From Ruminococcaceae bacterium Marseille-P2935 (GTDB taxonomy: Bacteria > Bacillota > Clostridia > Oscillospirales > Ruminococcaceae), in assembly GCA_900104565.1 (NCBI GenBank), contig LT629952.1:1487604-1551603 (forward strand): a stretch of DNA of 64,000 nt. Direction: 5' to 3'. This document shows positions 47,903 to 56,215 of this stretch, piece after piece. The translations under genes were made by a program, and so were the position numbers. The notes beneath the pieces were generated by a model. That model did no database searches and was not told the DNA's origin. It worked only from the letters and a program-made list of their open reading frames with translations. Each line of letters begins with the position of its first letter. The first letter of the stretch is position 1.

Positions 47903-48766
47903 ATGAACAACCAGTTTGCAATTTTAGGTTACCCTTTGGGCCACACCATGTCCCCCCCTATTCATAAAAGGCTCTTTTCCCTTTCCGGAAAAGCTGCCGA
48001 CTATTCGGTTGCCATGATAAAGCCCGAGGAATTTGACCTGCCGGCTACTGCTGATTTTTTGCGTAGTCTTGCGGGGTTCAATATTACCCTGCCTTATAAG
48101 GAACGAATTATTCCGTTGCTTTCAAAGGTTGACCCTGCGGCTCAGCGCTATCATTCGGTAAATGTGGTTGCAAACACCCCACAGGGTATGGTAGGCTATA
48201 ATACAGATGTATACGGCTTTTTAAAAACCCTGGAAACTATGGGAATTGCGTTGCCGGGCAAAACTGTTTGCGTGGCGGGCGCCGGCGGTGTGGGGCGTAC
48301 CTTTGCAATTGAATGTGCCCTTTCCGGCGCAGCGGTTACTCTGGCAACCCGGCCTACCGGTGAACAATCGGCACAGCGGATCATTGCCGATGCAAAAGCC
48401 CTTATGCCGCAGGTAAAAATAGAACATGCTCTGCTTAACGGGCTGAACCGGCCCTTTGATCTGCTGATTAATGCTACCCCCTGCGGTATGTACCCTAAAA
48501 CCCAGGTTTCACCCATAGGGCAAGAGCTTCTTCAGGGTTGCCGTGCAGTTTTTGATTGTATTTATAACCCTACCAAAACAAAGCTGCTGCTGGATAGCGA
48601 ACGGCTGAATATTCCATCTGCGGGCGGAATGGACATGCTGGTGTGGCAGGCGGTAAAAGCTCATGAAATTTGGTACGGCGGAACCTTTCATACCGCAGAT
48701 ATTTCCCAGCTGATTCGTGACATGTCCGCCCAGGTAGATCAGGATTTCCCCGCTACATTGGCTTAG
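47903..48766 (+). CDS. aroE: Shikimate dehydrogenase
   Basis: 287 residues from ATG 47903 (GAAGGAGG seven bases upstream). Reduces 3-dehydroshikimate with NADPH. Substrate motif GYPLGHTMSPPIHKRLF, catalytic Lys in FNITLPYKERI, cofactor loop AGAGGVGRTFAIE and the late GGMDMLVWQA are all present. Followed by aroK, which acts next in the pathway. Confidence 0.96.
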   Translation: MNNQFAILGYPLGHTMSPPIHKRLFSLSGKAADYSVAMIKPEEFDLPATADFLRSLAGFNITLPYKERIIPLLSKVDPAAQRYHSVNVVANTPQGMVGYNTDVYGFLKTLETMGIALPGKTVCVAGAGGVGRTFAIECALSGAAVTLATRPTGEQSAQRIIADAKALMPQVKIEHALLNGLNRPFDLLINATPCGMYPKTQVSPIGQELLQGCRAVFDCIYNPTKTKLLLDSERLNIPSAGGMDMLVWQAVKAHEIWYGGTFHTADISQLIRDMSAQVDQDFPATLA

Positions 48767-48905
48767 TTTGCACTGTTGCCAAAGGTCAGCTTTTATCTGT
48801 TCTGCTTGGATTTAAAACTGTTTTTTTAACAATCATATTACGTTTTCAACCGTTATGGGTGAAGCTAACTACTTTTTTGATTTTTGCATGACAATGGGAG
48901 GCATT

Positions 48906-49406
48906 ATGGAACAAAAAAGCATTGTACTCTGCGGTTTTATGGGCTGCGGAAAAACAACTGTTGGAATGCTTCTGGCCAAAAAATTGGGAATACCCTTTTA
49001 TGATTTGGATTATGAAATTGAAAAACGGGAGCATCGTACCATTCCAGATATTTTTGCACAGCAGGGGGAAGGTGCTTTTCGACAGCTGGAACATGATTAC
49101 CTGTGTAAGCTTGCGGTTCAAAGCGGCCCGGCAGTTCTTTCGCCGGGCGGCGGGGCACTCACCTTCCCCCGCAACGTACAACTGCTAAAAAACAAAGCCC
49201 TGATCGTGCTGATTTATGCCGACTTTGAAACCTGCTGGCAGCGAATAAAAAATACCAGCCGCCCTCTGGTACATTCCAATACCAAAGAGCAGCTTCACGA
49301 ACTGTTCAGCCGCCGCCTGCCCCTTTACCGGAAGATAAGCGAACTGGAAGTTTGCAGCCAGGAAAAACCGGAAGATACGGTAAATAAAATTTTGCAGGCC
49401 TTATAG
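48906..49406 (+). CDS. aroK: Shikimate kinase
   Basis: 166 residues from ATG 48906 (GGGAGG upstream). Phosphorylates shikimate. Walker A GFMGCGKTTVG, shikimate-binding D-DYEIE in PFYDLDYEIEK, GEGAFRQLE and SPGGGAL are diagnostic. Located 139 bases after aroE. Confidence 0.96.
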   Translation: MEQKSIVLCGFMGCGKTTVGMLLAKKLGIPFYDLDYEIEKREHRTIPDIFAQQGEGAFRQLEHDYLCKLAVQSGPAVLSPGGGALTFPRNVQLLKNKALIVLIYADFETCWQRIKNTSRPLVHSNTKEQLHELFSRRLPLYRKISELEVCSQEKPEDTVNKILQAL

Positions 49407-49700
49407 GTTTTACACACTTCCTTCATGATTTGAAAAACAGGCTGGTTTGTGGCATTCCCTCTAAAATGGTGTATTTGTCCTTGTTTTGGCTCCGTAAATT
49501 CCCCCCCTGTGTAACTGGGAAAATCAAACATGTATTTGTAATGGCTACGTCTAAAAAGCCGGGGATGCAAAAGCCTATGCAGAATATCATTCCGGTAGTA
49601 ATAAGCCCTGGCTAAGCAGCTGTCCGCTATTTGCTTCACTTTTTGCAAAATCCAGTTTTTTAGCCTTACCGGCATAACCGGGTATATTTTATGTTAAAAT
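49407..49700. other. Intergenic stretch after aroK
   Basis: About 290 bases with no supported gene. A minus-strand open frame overlaps the aroK 3' end but has no family match that I can see. Confidence 0.5.
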
Positions 49701-49710
49701 TACAAAAGAA

Positions 49711-49739
49711 AAGCGCCCCGCAAAATTTGCGGGGCGCTT
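49711..49739. terminator. Bidirectional terminator downstream of aroK
   Basis: Perfect 13-bp stem AAGCGCCCCGCAA / TTGCGGGGCGCTT, with CCCTTTTTT on the plus side and TTCTTTT on the minus side. It would stop aroK on one strand and any read-through from the riboswitch transcript on the other. Confidence 0.88.
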
Positions 49740-49948
49740 CCCTTTTTTGTATGTTTGTCAGATGGATGATGAGCATAATCAATACCTGCGGTTAATCAAG
49801 CAGCCCAAAAGCTTTGAAGCTATTGTATTCAGCTTTACCGCAACACAACGGCTTGGCAGGCGCACAAAAATTTCACCCTTCCGAAGTGGAGCCCACCCCA
49901 GCGCATATCCCTTTACATAATGCTTTTTCTATACTCGTTTTGTATCAC

Positions 49949-49978
49949 AAAAAAGGCAGAGGACGAGTGTCCTCTGCC
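49949..49978 (-). terminator. Terminator of the purine-riboswitch transcript
   Basis: Minus-strand perfect stem GGCAGAGGAC-ACTC-GTCCTCTGCC followed by TTTTTT (49949-49954). It lies about 45 bases after the aptamer. Confidence 0.9.
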
Positions 49979-50021
49979 AAATGGAACAACAAAAACAAGG
50001 CTGTTCCACACAACCAGCGAA

Positions 50022-50091
50022 CACCCATAGCGTAGACGGTTACGGCCATCACGTAGAGACTCCTGTTCCAATTAACAGGCTAATATGAGTG
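50022..50091 (-). ncRNA. Purine riboswitch aptamer, guanine-type, without downstream gene
   Basis: Minus-strand P1 is CACTCATA / TATGGGTG. P2 CCTGTT/AACAGG bears a loop with TTGG, followed by the junction AGTCTCTAC, P3 GTGATGG/CCGTCTAC with loop CCGTAA, and the closing GCTATG. The loop GG and CC can form the kissing contact. U47, U51 and the nucleotide equivalent to C74 (GCTATG) are present, which points to guanine rather than adenine. No open reading frame follows before the terminators at 49949 and 49711, so the target gene is missing or the RNA itself is the product. Confidence 0.8.
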
Positions 50092-50114
50092 AAATTCTTT
50101 TAACTTGTGTACTT

Positions 50115-50143
50115 ATCATAACATGAATAAGAGCCGAACGCAA
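50115..50143 (-). promoter_or_regulatory. Promoter of the riboswitch RNA
   Basis: Minus-strand TTGCGT (50138-50143), 17-bp spacer, TATGAT (50115-50120). It starts an RNA of about 160 bases ending at 49949. It is divergent from the merR promoter, with only about 85 bases between them. Confidence 0.68.
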
Positions 50144-50228
50144 TGTGAAACAATTACCTTTCATAACAAACCGTGAAATGGCTGTAAAACCAGTGGTTTT
50201 TAAAACAAGTTTTGTCGAAATTATCCTC

Positions 50229-50259
50229 TTGACCCTGACGCTGCGTTATGGTTTAAACT
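50229..50259 (+). promoter_or_regulatory. MerR-type promoter with 19-bp spacer and dyad operator
   Basis: TTGACC (50229-50234) and TAAACT (50254-50259) are 19 bp apart, the over-long spacing that MerR proteins correct by bending. The spacer has a dyad ACCCTGACGC-T-GCGTTATGGT (50232-50252) with eight of ten pairs matching. Autoregulation of the following gene is very likely. Confidence 0.85.
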
Positions 50260-50283
50260 TTATTACAGAAGGAGGGATACCCT

Positions 50284-51030
50284 ATGGAACGTACTGTTAG
50301 CCAAATGAGCCGTTTATGTGGGGTTAGTGTGCGCACACTGCACCACTATGGTCAAATTGGTTTGCTGTTGCCCAGCAGTGTAACGCCGTCGGGTTACCGC
50401 ATGTATGACGATACCTGTGTAGCCAGGCTGCAGCAGATTTTATTTTTTCGGGAACTGGGGTTTTCATTAAATGAAACGAAACAGCTACTGGACAGTCCCG
50501 CCTTCGACCCGCACCAGGCTTTAAAAAATCATCGTGCTCTGCTCACCTTGCGCAAACAGAGGCTGGAACGTTTAATCCGCCTGGTGGACGACACTTTGAA
50601 AGGAGAAAATACCATGAATTTTGATGCCTTTGACCAAAGCGGTATCGAACTTGCCAAAAACCAATACGCAAAAGAAGCCAAAGAGCGTTGGGGAAGTACC
50701 AATGCCTGGAAAGAAAGCCAGCAAAAAACAATCCGCTATCAAAAAGAAGACTGGGTTGAAATAAATGCCGAAGCAGAAGAAATATTTAGGGGTTTGGCCA
50801 GCTGCATGAACCAGCCCGCCGGCAGTGCCGAGGCAAATAAATGGGTTGCTCTGTGGCAGCAGCATATTACGCAATACTTTTATACCTGCACAGACGAAAT
50901 TCTAGCTGGCCTGGGCGAGATGTATGTACAGGACCCGCGGTTTACGCAAAATCTTGACCAATATGCCCCGGGGCTCGCCAGTTACTTTCAAAAAGCAATT
51001 CAGGCATATTTATCTTCCAAGCAGGTTTAG
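50284..51030 (+). CDS. MerR-family activator with TipAS ligand-binding domain
   Basis: 248 residues. The N-terminal 70 residues are the MerR winged helix (VSQMSRLCGVSVRTLHHYGQ, IGLLLPS, GYRMYDD), followed by a coiled-coil dimer helix and a TipAS-type domain (about residues 118-245: YAKEAKERWGSTNAWKESQQ and the conserved end YAPGLASYFQKAIQAY). TipA proteins bind thiopeptide-like or other compounds and activate their own promoter. No exporter gene lies next to it. GAAGGAGG precedes the ATG. Confidence 0.92.
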   Translation: MERTVSQMSRLCGVSVRTLHHYGQIGLLLPSSVTPSGYRMYDDTCVARLQQILFFRELGFSLNETKQLLDSPAFDPHQALKNHRALLTLRKQRLERLIRLVDDTLKGENTMNFDAFDQSGIELAKNQYAKEAKERWGSTNAWKESQQKTIRYQKEDWVEINAEAEEIFRGLASCMNQPAGSAEANKWVALWQQHITQYFYTCTDEILAGLGEMYVQDPRFTQNLDQYAPGLASYFQKAIQAYLSSKQV

Positions 51031-51131
51031 TCAGCTTTTTGAGGGTGGGCACCGAATTCTCAAGACCTCCTAAGGTTTAAAGCAGCCGTATAAAAAGGCC
51101 ATCGCTTTAGCATCGGTCTACTAAGAATATT

Positions 51132-51175
51132 TTAAGGTGTCACTGTATGAAAAACGGTGACACCTTAACTTTTTG
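51132..51175 (+). terminator. Terminator after merR
   Basis: A 12-bp perfect stem TTAAGGTGTCAC / GTGACACCTTAA, followed by CTTTTTG. It lies between convergent merR and the 54-residue gene. Confidence 0.82.
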
Positions 51176-51209
51176 TGAAATACTCATAATCCTCACTGCT
51201 ACCAGGTAA

Positions 51210-51374
51210 CTAGTTGTCTTCATCTTTCTGATGTTTGATTGCCCAAAGTATCATAGAGCCTACTGCAGCAATAGAAAACACCGCTCCAGCATCCGGCCAG
51301 TTCAGCCAATTCCCGAAAATACTTGCCCCCAAAAAGCCGATAATAACCGTAATAAAAAACGCCCTAATCTCCAT
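51210..51374 (-). CDS. Small two-helix membrane protein
   Basis: A 54-residue gene read directly on the minus strand: MEIRAFFITVIIGFLGASIF, GNWLNWPDAG, then a second hydrophobic segment AVFSIAAVGSMILWAIKHQK. AGGAG lies nine bases before the ATG. The pattern (helix, NWLNWPDAG turn, helix) resembles the GlsB/YeaQ/YmgE small-membrane-protein family but is too short to be certain. Single gene. Confidence 0.6.
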   Translation of the reverse strand: MEIRAFFITVIIGFLGASIFGNWLNWPDAGAVFSIAAVGSMILWAIKHQKDEDN

Positions 51375-51608
51375 TTATTATATCTCCTGCCATATAAATT
51401 TCTGCCTATTGTAATGATAACATCCCATCATTCTGCCAAAACCACAGCCTGAATATGGCAATTCTGTCAGAAAGTGCCCCAATTCCAAAAACAGAATCCA
51501 TCAATACAGTGGTTGCCTCATTTGAAAGATTTCTTGTTAAACTGGGGTATGAAGCCCCTTGTATCTGGATTCCTAAAGCGGTATGGAAAAAATATTTAAA
51601 AACATTGC

Positions 51609-52076
51609 CTATTTGGCACAGCTGCGCACATATTTTTCGGGAACATCCATTCTTTTTGCAGTCTGTTCAATCGTTAGCCCACTGTTTAAAAAGCGCCTGC
51701 ATACCATCTTCATGTTTTCTCCCACTTCAATAATATGATGATCCAAATCATAAATGCGAACAACTCTTTGGCCCCATCTATGTTCATAAACAGGATGTAC
51801 ATAGTGAATATCGTCTATAGAATTTAACCTTTCTATAAATTCATCAAAATGGTCTTCTTCAAAATAAAGTTCTGCATCGTTTGCGCAAAAGGTTATTTCA
51901 TCATTACTTTTACCAATAAATTCTTTCCAGCTATCTTTGGTTTGAAGGGCCACTCCCCCCGTTAAAGTAACATTAGCTCCAAAATCCATAATCGTTCGCA
52001 GCCCAAGTACCTTTTTATAAAACGCTTTTGATTTTTCCATATCCTCCACAATCAGCATCGGGTTTTTAAATTTCAT
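51609..52076 (-). CDS. VOC (glyoxalase/bleomycin-resistance) family protein
   Basis: 155 residues. MKFKNPMLIVEDMEKSKAFY and the repeat-like IYDLDHHIIEVGE are the two beta-alpha-beta-beta halves of a VOC domain; the Glu in IIEVGE is a usual metal ligand. After about residue 125 a short helical tail (RRFLNSGLTIEQTAKRMDVP) looks like a sigma-70-region-4 or HTH-like helix pair, which occurs in some VOC proteins. Substrate unknown. GGAGGTG precedes the ATG. Confidence 0.85.
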   Translation of the reverse strand: MKFKNPMLIVEDMEKSKAFYKKVLGLRTIMDFGANVTLTGGVALQTKDSWKEFIGKSNDEITFCANDAELYFEEDHFDEFIERLNSIDDIHYVHPVYEHRWGQRVVRIYDLDHHIIEVGENMKMVCRRFLNSGLTIEQTAKRMDVPEKYVRSCAK

Positions 52077-52278
52077 GCCTGCACCTCCATTTCATTTCTG
52101 TTCCCATCAGCCTGTTATAACAAATTAAAATCTCCACCATCTTAAAACAGCCTGTTGACGCCCGTATCAATATTTTACCTTCCAACAGAAAACTGTCTTA
52201 TGTAAGCTTATCATAACAAAACCAGCAATGCAATTCCCGGCAGAATAACTCTTTCTCTTAAGTATTCCTGTACTTTTT

Positions 52279-52298
52279 GTTTTTGCTGCAGCAAAAAC
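52279..52298. repeat. 20-bp perfect palindrome between VOC and diguanylate cyclase genes
   Basis: GTTTTTGCTGCAGCAAAAAC is self-complementary without a loop. It lies in the 365-base divergent gap (52077-52441) and may be an operator or the core of a hairpin. A weak promoter for the following gene (TTTACA 52374, 16 bp, TATTAA 52396) is nearby. Nothing else is seen in this gap. Confidence 0.4.
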
Positions 52299-52441
52299 TA
52301 TTTTACCTGATTGATTAAAATAAAATAAAGAAAGTTTTATGGAACAGCCCACCCTTCCTAATTTTTACTGACATTTACAGGTATTTATGGTAAAGTATTA
52401 ATATGTAATATTTTGCCTAAAGGCAGGCTGGGGGATGTTTT

Positions 52442-53650
52442 ATGCAAGCAATTTTGAAATACATAAAACTTTCGTTAACACCTGAAATGAAGCAGGAATT
52501 TTATAAAAGCCTTGCGAAACGCTGTATAATCATCTGCAAAATAATCCTTCCCGCAATTATGCTGTTCCAAGCCTATAATATGGTTCATATGGCTTTTTTT
52601 CGCAAAAACGGGCTTTCGACCACACCGCACCAGGTATATTTTTTACTGTATGTGGTACTATTCTTTATCTCACTGATTGGGTTTATAGGATTGCTTTGTT
52701 GGTCAAAAAAAATTGAAAAACATGCCAACACAATACTTAACCTGCAATTTGTATACGCTTTCATCATCTGCCTATGGGGCGCGTGCGTTACCCTGTATGA
52801 CCAGCGGGTAACCGAAAACGTCAGTGTTTACCTGGTTATGGTGATGAGTATTGCCATGCTGACTATATTAAAGCTTTGGCAAATCTTTATTATCTTCCCG
52901 GCCTGTCAAGTTTTTTTAATCGCTTTCTTTCCAACCTTTCAGCCAGAACCAACCAATAACGCCGGAAATTTTATAAACACCACTGTATTTGCCATTATGG
53001 CTGTCCTAATCTCCTGCAATAATTACCTGAGTGCAAAGCATTCCTTTTATAACAACAGCTTACTTCAGGAAAAAAATAATTCGATTGAACTGATGAACCA
53101 AAAACTGCAGACTTTGGCCATTACAGATTCTTTAAGCGGACTGTACAACCGCCGTTTTTTAGATGATATATTCCCTAAAATATGGTCCAGCTGTGTAAAC
53201 AGCCAGGTGATGTTAGCCGTAATTATGATTGATATTGATAACTTTAAGCGTTATAACGACAACTTTGGCCATCAGGCAGGTGACCGCTGCATTTTTTCCA
53301 TCGCACAGCTGATACAGAACTTTCTAAAAGATGAAAACAGCTATGCATTCCGCTACGGAGGGGAAGAATTTGCCATAATTTTACCAGGCACTTCTGAGGA
53401 AAAAGCCCTGGAAACTGCACAATGTCTTTGTACGTCGGTAAGAAACTATCGTTGTGGTAAAGGAGAATATGCCGCTACAATTAGCGCGGGAGTATATTGT
53501 GGTATGCCGAATGCCCTTACCGTTTCAAGAGAATTTTTTGCCTTAGCCGACCGCGCTCTTTACCAGGCAAAAAAGAACGGAAAAAACCAGGTACAGCTTT
53601 ACCAGGATGATGTTATAAAAGAAGAAAATTTTAGTAACAAAACAAAATAG
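52442..53650 (+). CDS. Membrane-bound diguanylate cyclase (GGDEF)
   Basis: 402 residues. About six membrane helices fill residues 20-205, then a short coiled linker and a GGDEF domain (about 225-395). The signature is GGEEF (306-310), with DIDNFKRYNDNFGHQAGDRC as the Mg/GTP-binding part and LADRALYQAKKNGKNQV as the end. The inhibitory RxxD site five residues before GGEEF is absent (DENS instead), so product inhibition at that site is unlikely. It should make cyclic di-GMP in response to a membrane signal. Not in an operon. Confidence 0.94.
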   Translation: MQAILKYIKLSLTPEMKQEFYKSLAKRCIIICKIILPAIMLFQAYNMVHMAFFRKNGLSTTPHQVYFLLYVVLFFISLIGFIGLLCWSKKIEKHANTILNLQFVYAFIICLWGACVTLYDQRVTENVSVYLVMVMSIAMLTILKLWQIFIIFPACQVFLIAFFPTFQPEPTNNAGNFINTTVFAIMAVLISCNNYLSAKHSFYNNSLLQEKNNSIELMNQKLQTLAITDSLSGLYNRRFLDDIFPKIWSSCVNSQVMLAVIMIDIDNFKRYNDNFGHQAGDRCIFSIAQLIQNFLKDENSYAFRYGGEEFAIILPGTSEEKALETAQCLCTSVRNYRCGKGEYAATISAGVYCGMPNALTVSREFFALADRALYQAKKNGKNQVQLYQDDVIKEENFSNKTK

Positions 53651-53668
53651 ATTTTCCACCCAAAACCA

Positions 53669-53700
53669 AAGGGTGTCATCTTTTCAAAGATGACACCCTT
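53669..53700 (+). terminator. Hairpin after the diguanylate cyclase
   Basis: A 15-bp perfect stem AAGGGTGTCATCTTT / AAAGATGACACCCTT with a two-base loop. No T-run follows on the plus strand. It shares the GGTGTCATC core with other hairpins of the window. Confidence 0.6.
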
Positions 53701-53749
53701 CCTGCCGTATACTCTATATAACGGGATAACGATAGGCTTTGTCTATTGC

Positions 53750-54128
53750 TTAACTGAATTCGTATATTCCATTGGTATCAATATTACAGCGACTTAAAAT
53801 TCCCCGCAGCCCTTCATCTATTTCTTCCCTTGAAAATAATGCGCTGTTAATTCCACATCGCTTTTTTCATTCAGCCTTTGATAAATTTGGCCGCGAACTT
53901 TAAATGTTCGTCACTGCCGGGGAGATAGTTTTCGTACAAATAATCCTCTGCTTTACAAAATTCGTTTTGCTCGATCCATTTTAACAACTCCAAGTGAAGT
54001 GAATCTGCTGCTGATAACTGGTCTTTATCATCCATTCCATATAAAAGCGTTTATTAAAACAGAAGGCGGGCAACAAACTGGACAAAGAACTGCATTTGGC
54101 GCATCGTCTAATCCTGTTCTAATTCCAC
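53750..54128 (-). pseudogene. Decayed DUF6483-family gene
   Basis: Minus-strand frames join to a protein like DUF6483: GTG 54128 with GGAGGAGG upstream (VELEQD, stop), MRQMQFFVQFVARLLF (stop), LLYGMDDKDQLSAADSLHLE then LLKWIEQNEFCKAEDYLYEN, a shift near 53900 into YQRLNEKSDVELTAHYF, and another into SREEIDEGLRGILSRC. The order membrane-like amphipathic start, DYLYE repeat and YSREEI-EGLR end is that of the family. At least four lesions, so it is not functional. Confidence 0.6.
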
Positions 54129-54171
54129 AATACAGTCCTCCTCCAAATTCATAAATATGCCTCACTAATTT

Positions 54172-54723
54172 TTACAGCAGGCTTTCATTGTAAGCCGCAC
54201 GGGAACCACCTACAAATTTAGGCCGCGTTCTGGCACAGATAAGCGGCGCCTCCCCGATCTTTGTGATAGATAACCGCACTGGTACTGCCACTTTTTTTAG
54301 GTGCATGCCAATCAATGTGCCTCCAATGTCTGCACCGCAAACCGCCTTCACTTCTTCCACCGCAACCGGGAACACAAAATTCTGGTAGGCAGTGGTGGCA
54401 AATGATCCCCCGGCTTTGGGTTGGGGTACAACATTGACAATCTCCAGCCCATAACGCAGTGCCGCCTGTTTTTCTAAAATAATCGAGCGGTTTAAATGTT
54501 CGCAGCACTGGGCTGCCAGGTAAACATCCCGTTCCCTAAGAACCGGCATTAGCCCGCAATAGATGGCGCTTGCCATCTCCATATTCGAATAAGTGCCTAT
54601 TTTATGTCCTGTGACTTCACTGGTAGAACAGCCTACCACCATAATGTCACCCGGCTGTGCCTTCGCTGTATCCAAAAGTTCTTTGGCCATTTCTCTGGCC
54701 TGTTGTTCAATCTGTTCCAGCAT
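54172..54723 (-). CDS. UPF0340/DUF436 (TIGR01440-type) family protein
   Basis: 183 residues. MLEQIEQQAREMAKELLDTA, GCSTSEVTGHKIGTYSN, QCCEHLNRS and GADIGGTLIGMHLKKVAVPV are the conserved blocks of the YwlG-like DUF436 family. The fold is known to be alpha/beta, but the function is not established. GGGAG lies before the ATG. It is a single gene; about 240 empty bases separate it from the Spx-like gene upstream. Confidence 0.92.
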   Translation of the reverse strand: MLEQIEQQAREMAKELLDTAKAQPGDIMVVGCSTSEVTGHKIGTYSNMEMASAIYCGLMPVLRERDVYLAAQCCEHLNRSIILEKQAALRYGLEIVNVVPQPKAGGSFATTAYQNFVFPVAVEEVKAVCGADIGGTLIGMHLKKVAVPVRLSITKIGEAPLICARTRPKFVGGSRAAYNESLL

Positions 54724-54964
54724 AGTAAACTGCTCCCTTCTGCTGTGTATCCACTATATTTGAAAAAACAAAACCTGCACATAAAACCGCAAACTGTCAT
54801 GCTCAAAGCTAGCTGCCTGTGTGACAGCAGCACTTCTTTTACACACGCCAAACGGAACTTTTTCTAAAATTTCATTCCAGGCTCCGGTTTTATAACTATA
54901 AACTTTAAAAGGCGCAACACCTGCAGCCGCTTTTCCGCGAGTATAAAGCATTATGCCCAACCAG

Positions 54965-55333
54965 TCAGCTCTTACCTTCTTCCTTCAGCTGCTGCCATTG
55001 GTCAGGTTTAAAACCGACCAAAACCATTCCCTGTGTAATGATAAGCGGACGCTTTACCAGCATACCGTTTTGGGCAAGCAGGCGGATCTGTTCCTGTTCA
55101 GTCATGGTTGGCAGCTTATCCTTCAGCCCCATAGACTTATATAAAAGCCCGCTGGTATTAAAAAACTTTTTAACAGGAAGTCCGCTTTTTAAAATCCATT
55201 CGGTCAGCTCCTCCTCGGTTGGATTTTGCTGGACAATATGCCTGTCCTCGTACGATACCTGTTGTTCATCCAGCCATTTTTTTGCCTTTTGACAGGTGCT
55301 GCACTTAGGGTATTCTATAAAAAGTACACTCAT
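54965..55333 (-). CDS. ArsC/Spx-family thioredoxin-fold protein
   Basis: 122 residues. MSVLFIEYPKCSTCQKAKKW has the CxxC (Cys11, Cys14) of Spx/YusI-type proteins. NTSGLLYKSMGLKDKLPTM and KRPLII are the ArsC-family blocks. It lacks the arsenate-binding triad of true ArsC, and without Spx's RNA polymerase-contact Gly it is best called an arsenate reductase family protein. The role may be redox regulation. Confidence 0.87.
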   Translation of the reverse strand: MSVLFIEYPKCSTCQKAKKWLDEQQVSYEDRHIVQQNPTEEELTEWILKSGLPVKKFFNTSGLLYKSMGLKDKLPTMTEQEQIRLLAQNGMLVKRPLIITQGMVLVGFKPDQWQQLKEEGKS

Positions 55334-55617
55334 AAAGTATTCCTCCGTTTTACCACAATATAAAATGCTGTTAACAGCTCGCTTTTACCCGCTAAGCAGA
55401 GACAGGCTAAAATCATCTTGATCTAGTCTGCCCCCACAAAAGCCCAGGTGATACTATGGGGCTTGCAAACATATTTGTTCTTTGCCATATTCCGCAGCCT
55501 TACAAAAACTCCATTCATTGGTACTTTTATCCGAAATGAACCGTTACTTTTCGACCAGTTAGGGGCGGTATGGTACCGAAAAATTGGATTGAAAGGCTGT
55601 GTAAAAAAACTTTTAGC

Positions 55618-56118
55618 TTATCTCTTCCCACTTTTTTGAACCGCTTCTTCCATTTTGCTGGCCAACTGATCCAGTTTATCCCACCGAATGGCTGGGGAAG
55701 GCATTTTCTGCCCCATCTCACTTTTTGATACCATTTTTGCTACAAACCGGTCCATACCTTTCAGCTTTGCCCAATCCATCTCTCCGCCTACACACTGGCG
55801 GGTGACGGCTTTTTCTATCAATTCTTTTGGGAACTGACTGTTAAAATATTGTTCCCCTTCAGGGAACAGACAACTGAGAAAATATGCGGCAGGCAGGTGG
55901 CCAAGTTTTGTTTGGTTACGGCCAATAAATTTTCGAACCTCTTTATGCAGTGCCCCCATTCGAATGCAGCTGCCTAAAATAATCCCATCGTACCCTGTCA
56001 GCTCCGGCGTTTCTGTTTGCAGATTAACCAGCTGGGAGCCCGGCAGCTTTTGCTGCAGATACCGGGCACATTTTTCAGCAGCTCCGTTTTTTGAGCCATA
56101 GGCAATTAAAATGTTCAT
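55618..56118 (-). CDS. Flavodoxin-domain protein (HemG-like)
   Basis: 166 residues from ATG 56118; an ATG at 56130 is too close to the ribosome site AAAGGGG. MNILIAYGSKNGAAEKCARY is the FMN phosphate loop; YDGIILGSCIRMGALHKEVR is the second flavin loop. It resembles flavodoxin-5/protoporphyrinogen-oxidase-like HemG, but no haem genes are nearby, so the partner is unknown. Single gene. Confidence 0.82.
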   Translation of the reverse strand: MNILIAYGSKNGAAEKCARYLQQKLPGSQLVNLQTETPELTGYDGIILGSCIRMGALHKEVRKFIGRNQTKLGHLPAAYFLSCLFPEGEQYFNSQFPKELIEKAVTRQCVGGEMDWAKLKGMDRFVAKMVSKSEMGQKMPSPAIRWDKLDQLASKMEEAVQKSGKR

Positions 56119-56215
56119 ATAACCCCGCATCCCCTTTCTTTTGCTTCATCATAGCAGATATTCTGCCCTAATAGAAGTCATATAGGCAAAATTTACATAG
56201 GTAAGGAGACTTCAC

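Noticed and set aside
50022-50091. 6S RNA or SRP RNA
   Set aside because: The sequence lacks the SRP GGAAG/GCAGCC core and the 6S bubble layout; the purine aptamer fits base by base.
54965-55333. True arsenate reductase of an ars operon
   Set aside because: No arsenic resistance genes nearby and the family has many redox-regulator members; only the broad family name is supported.
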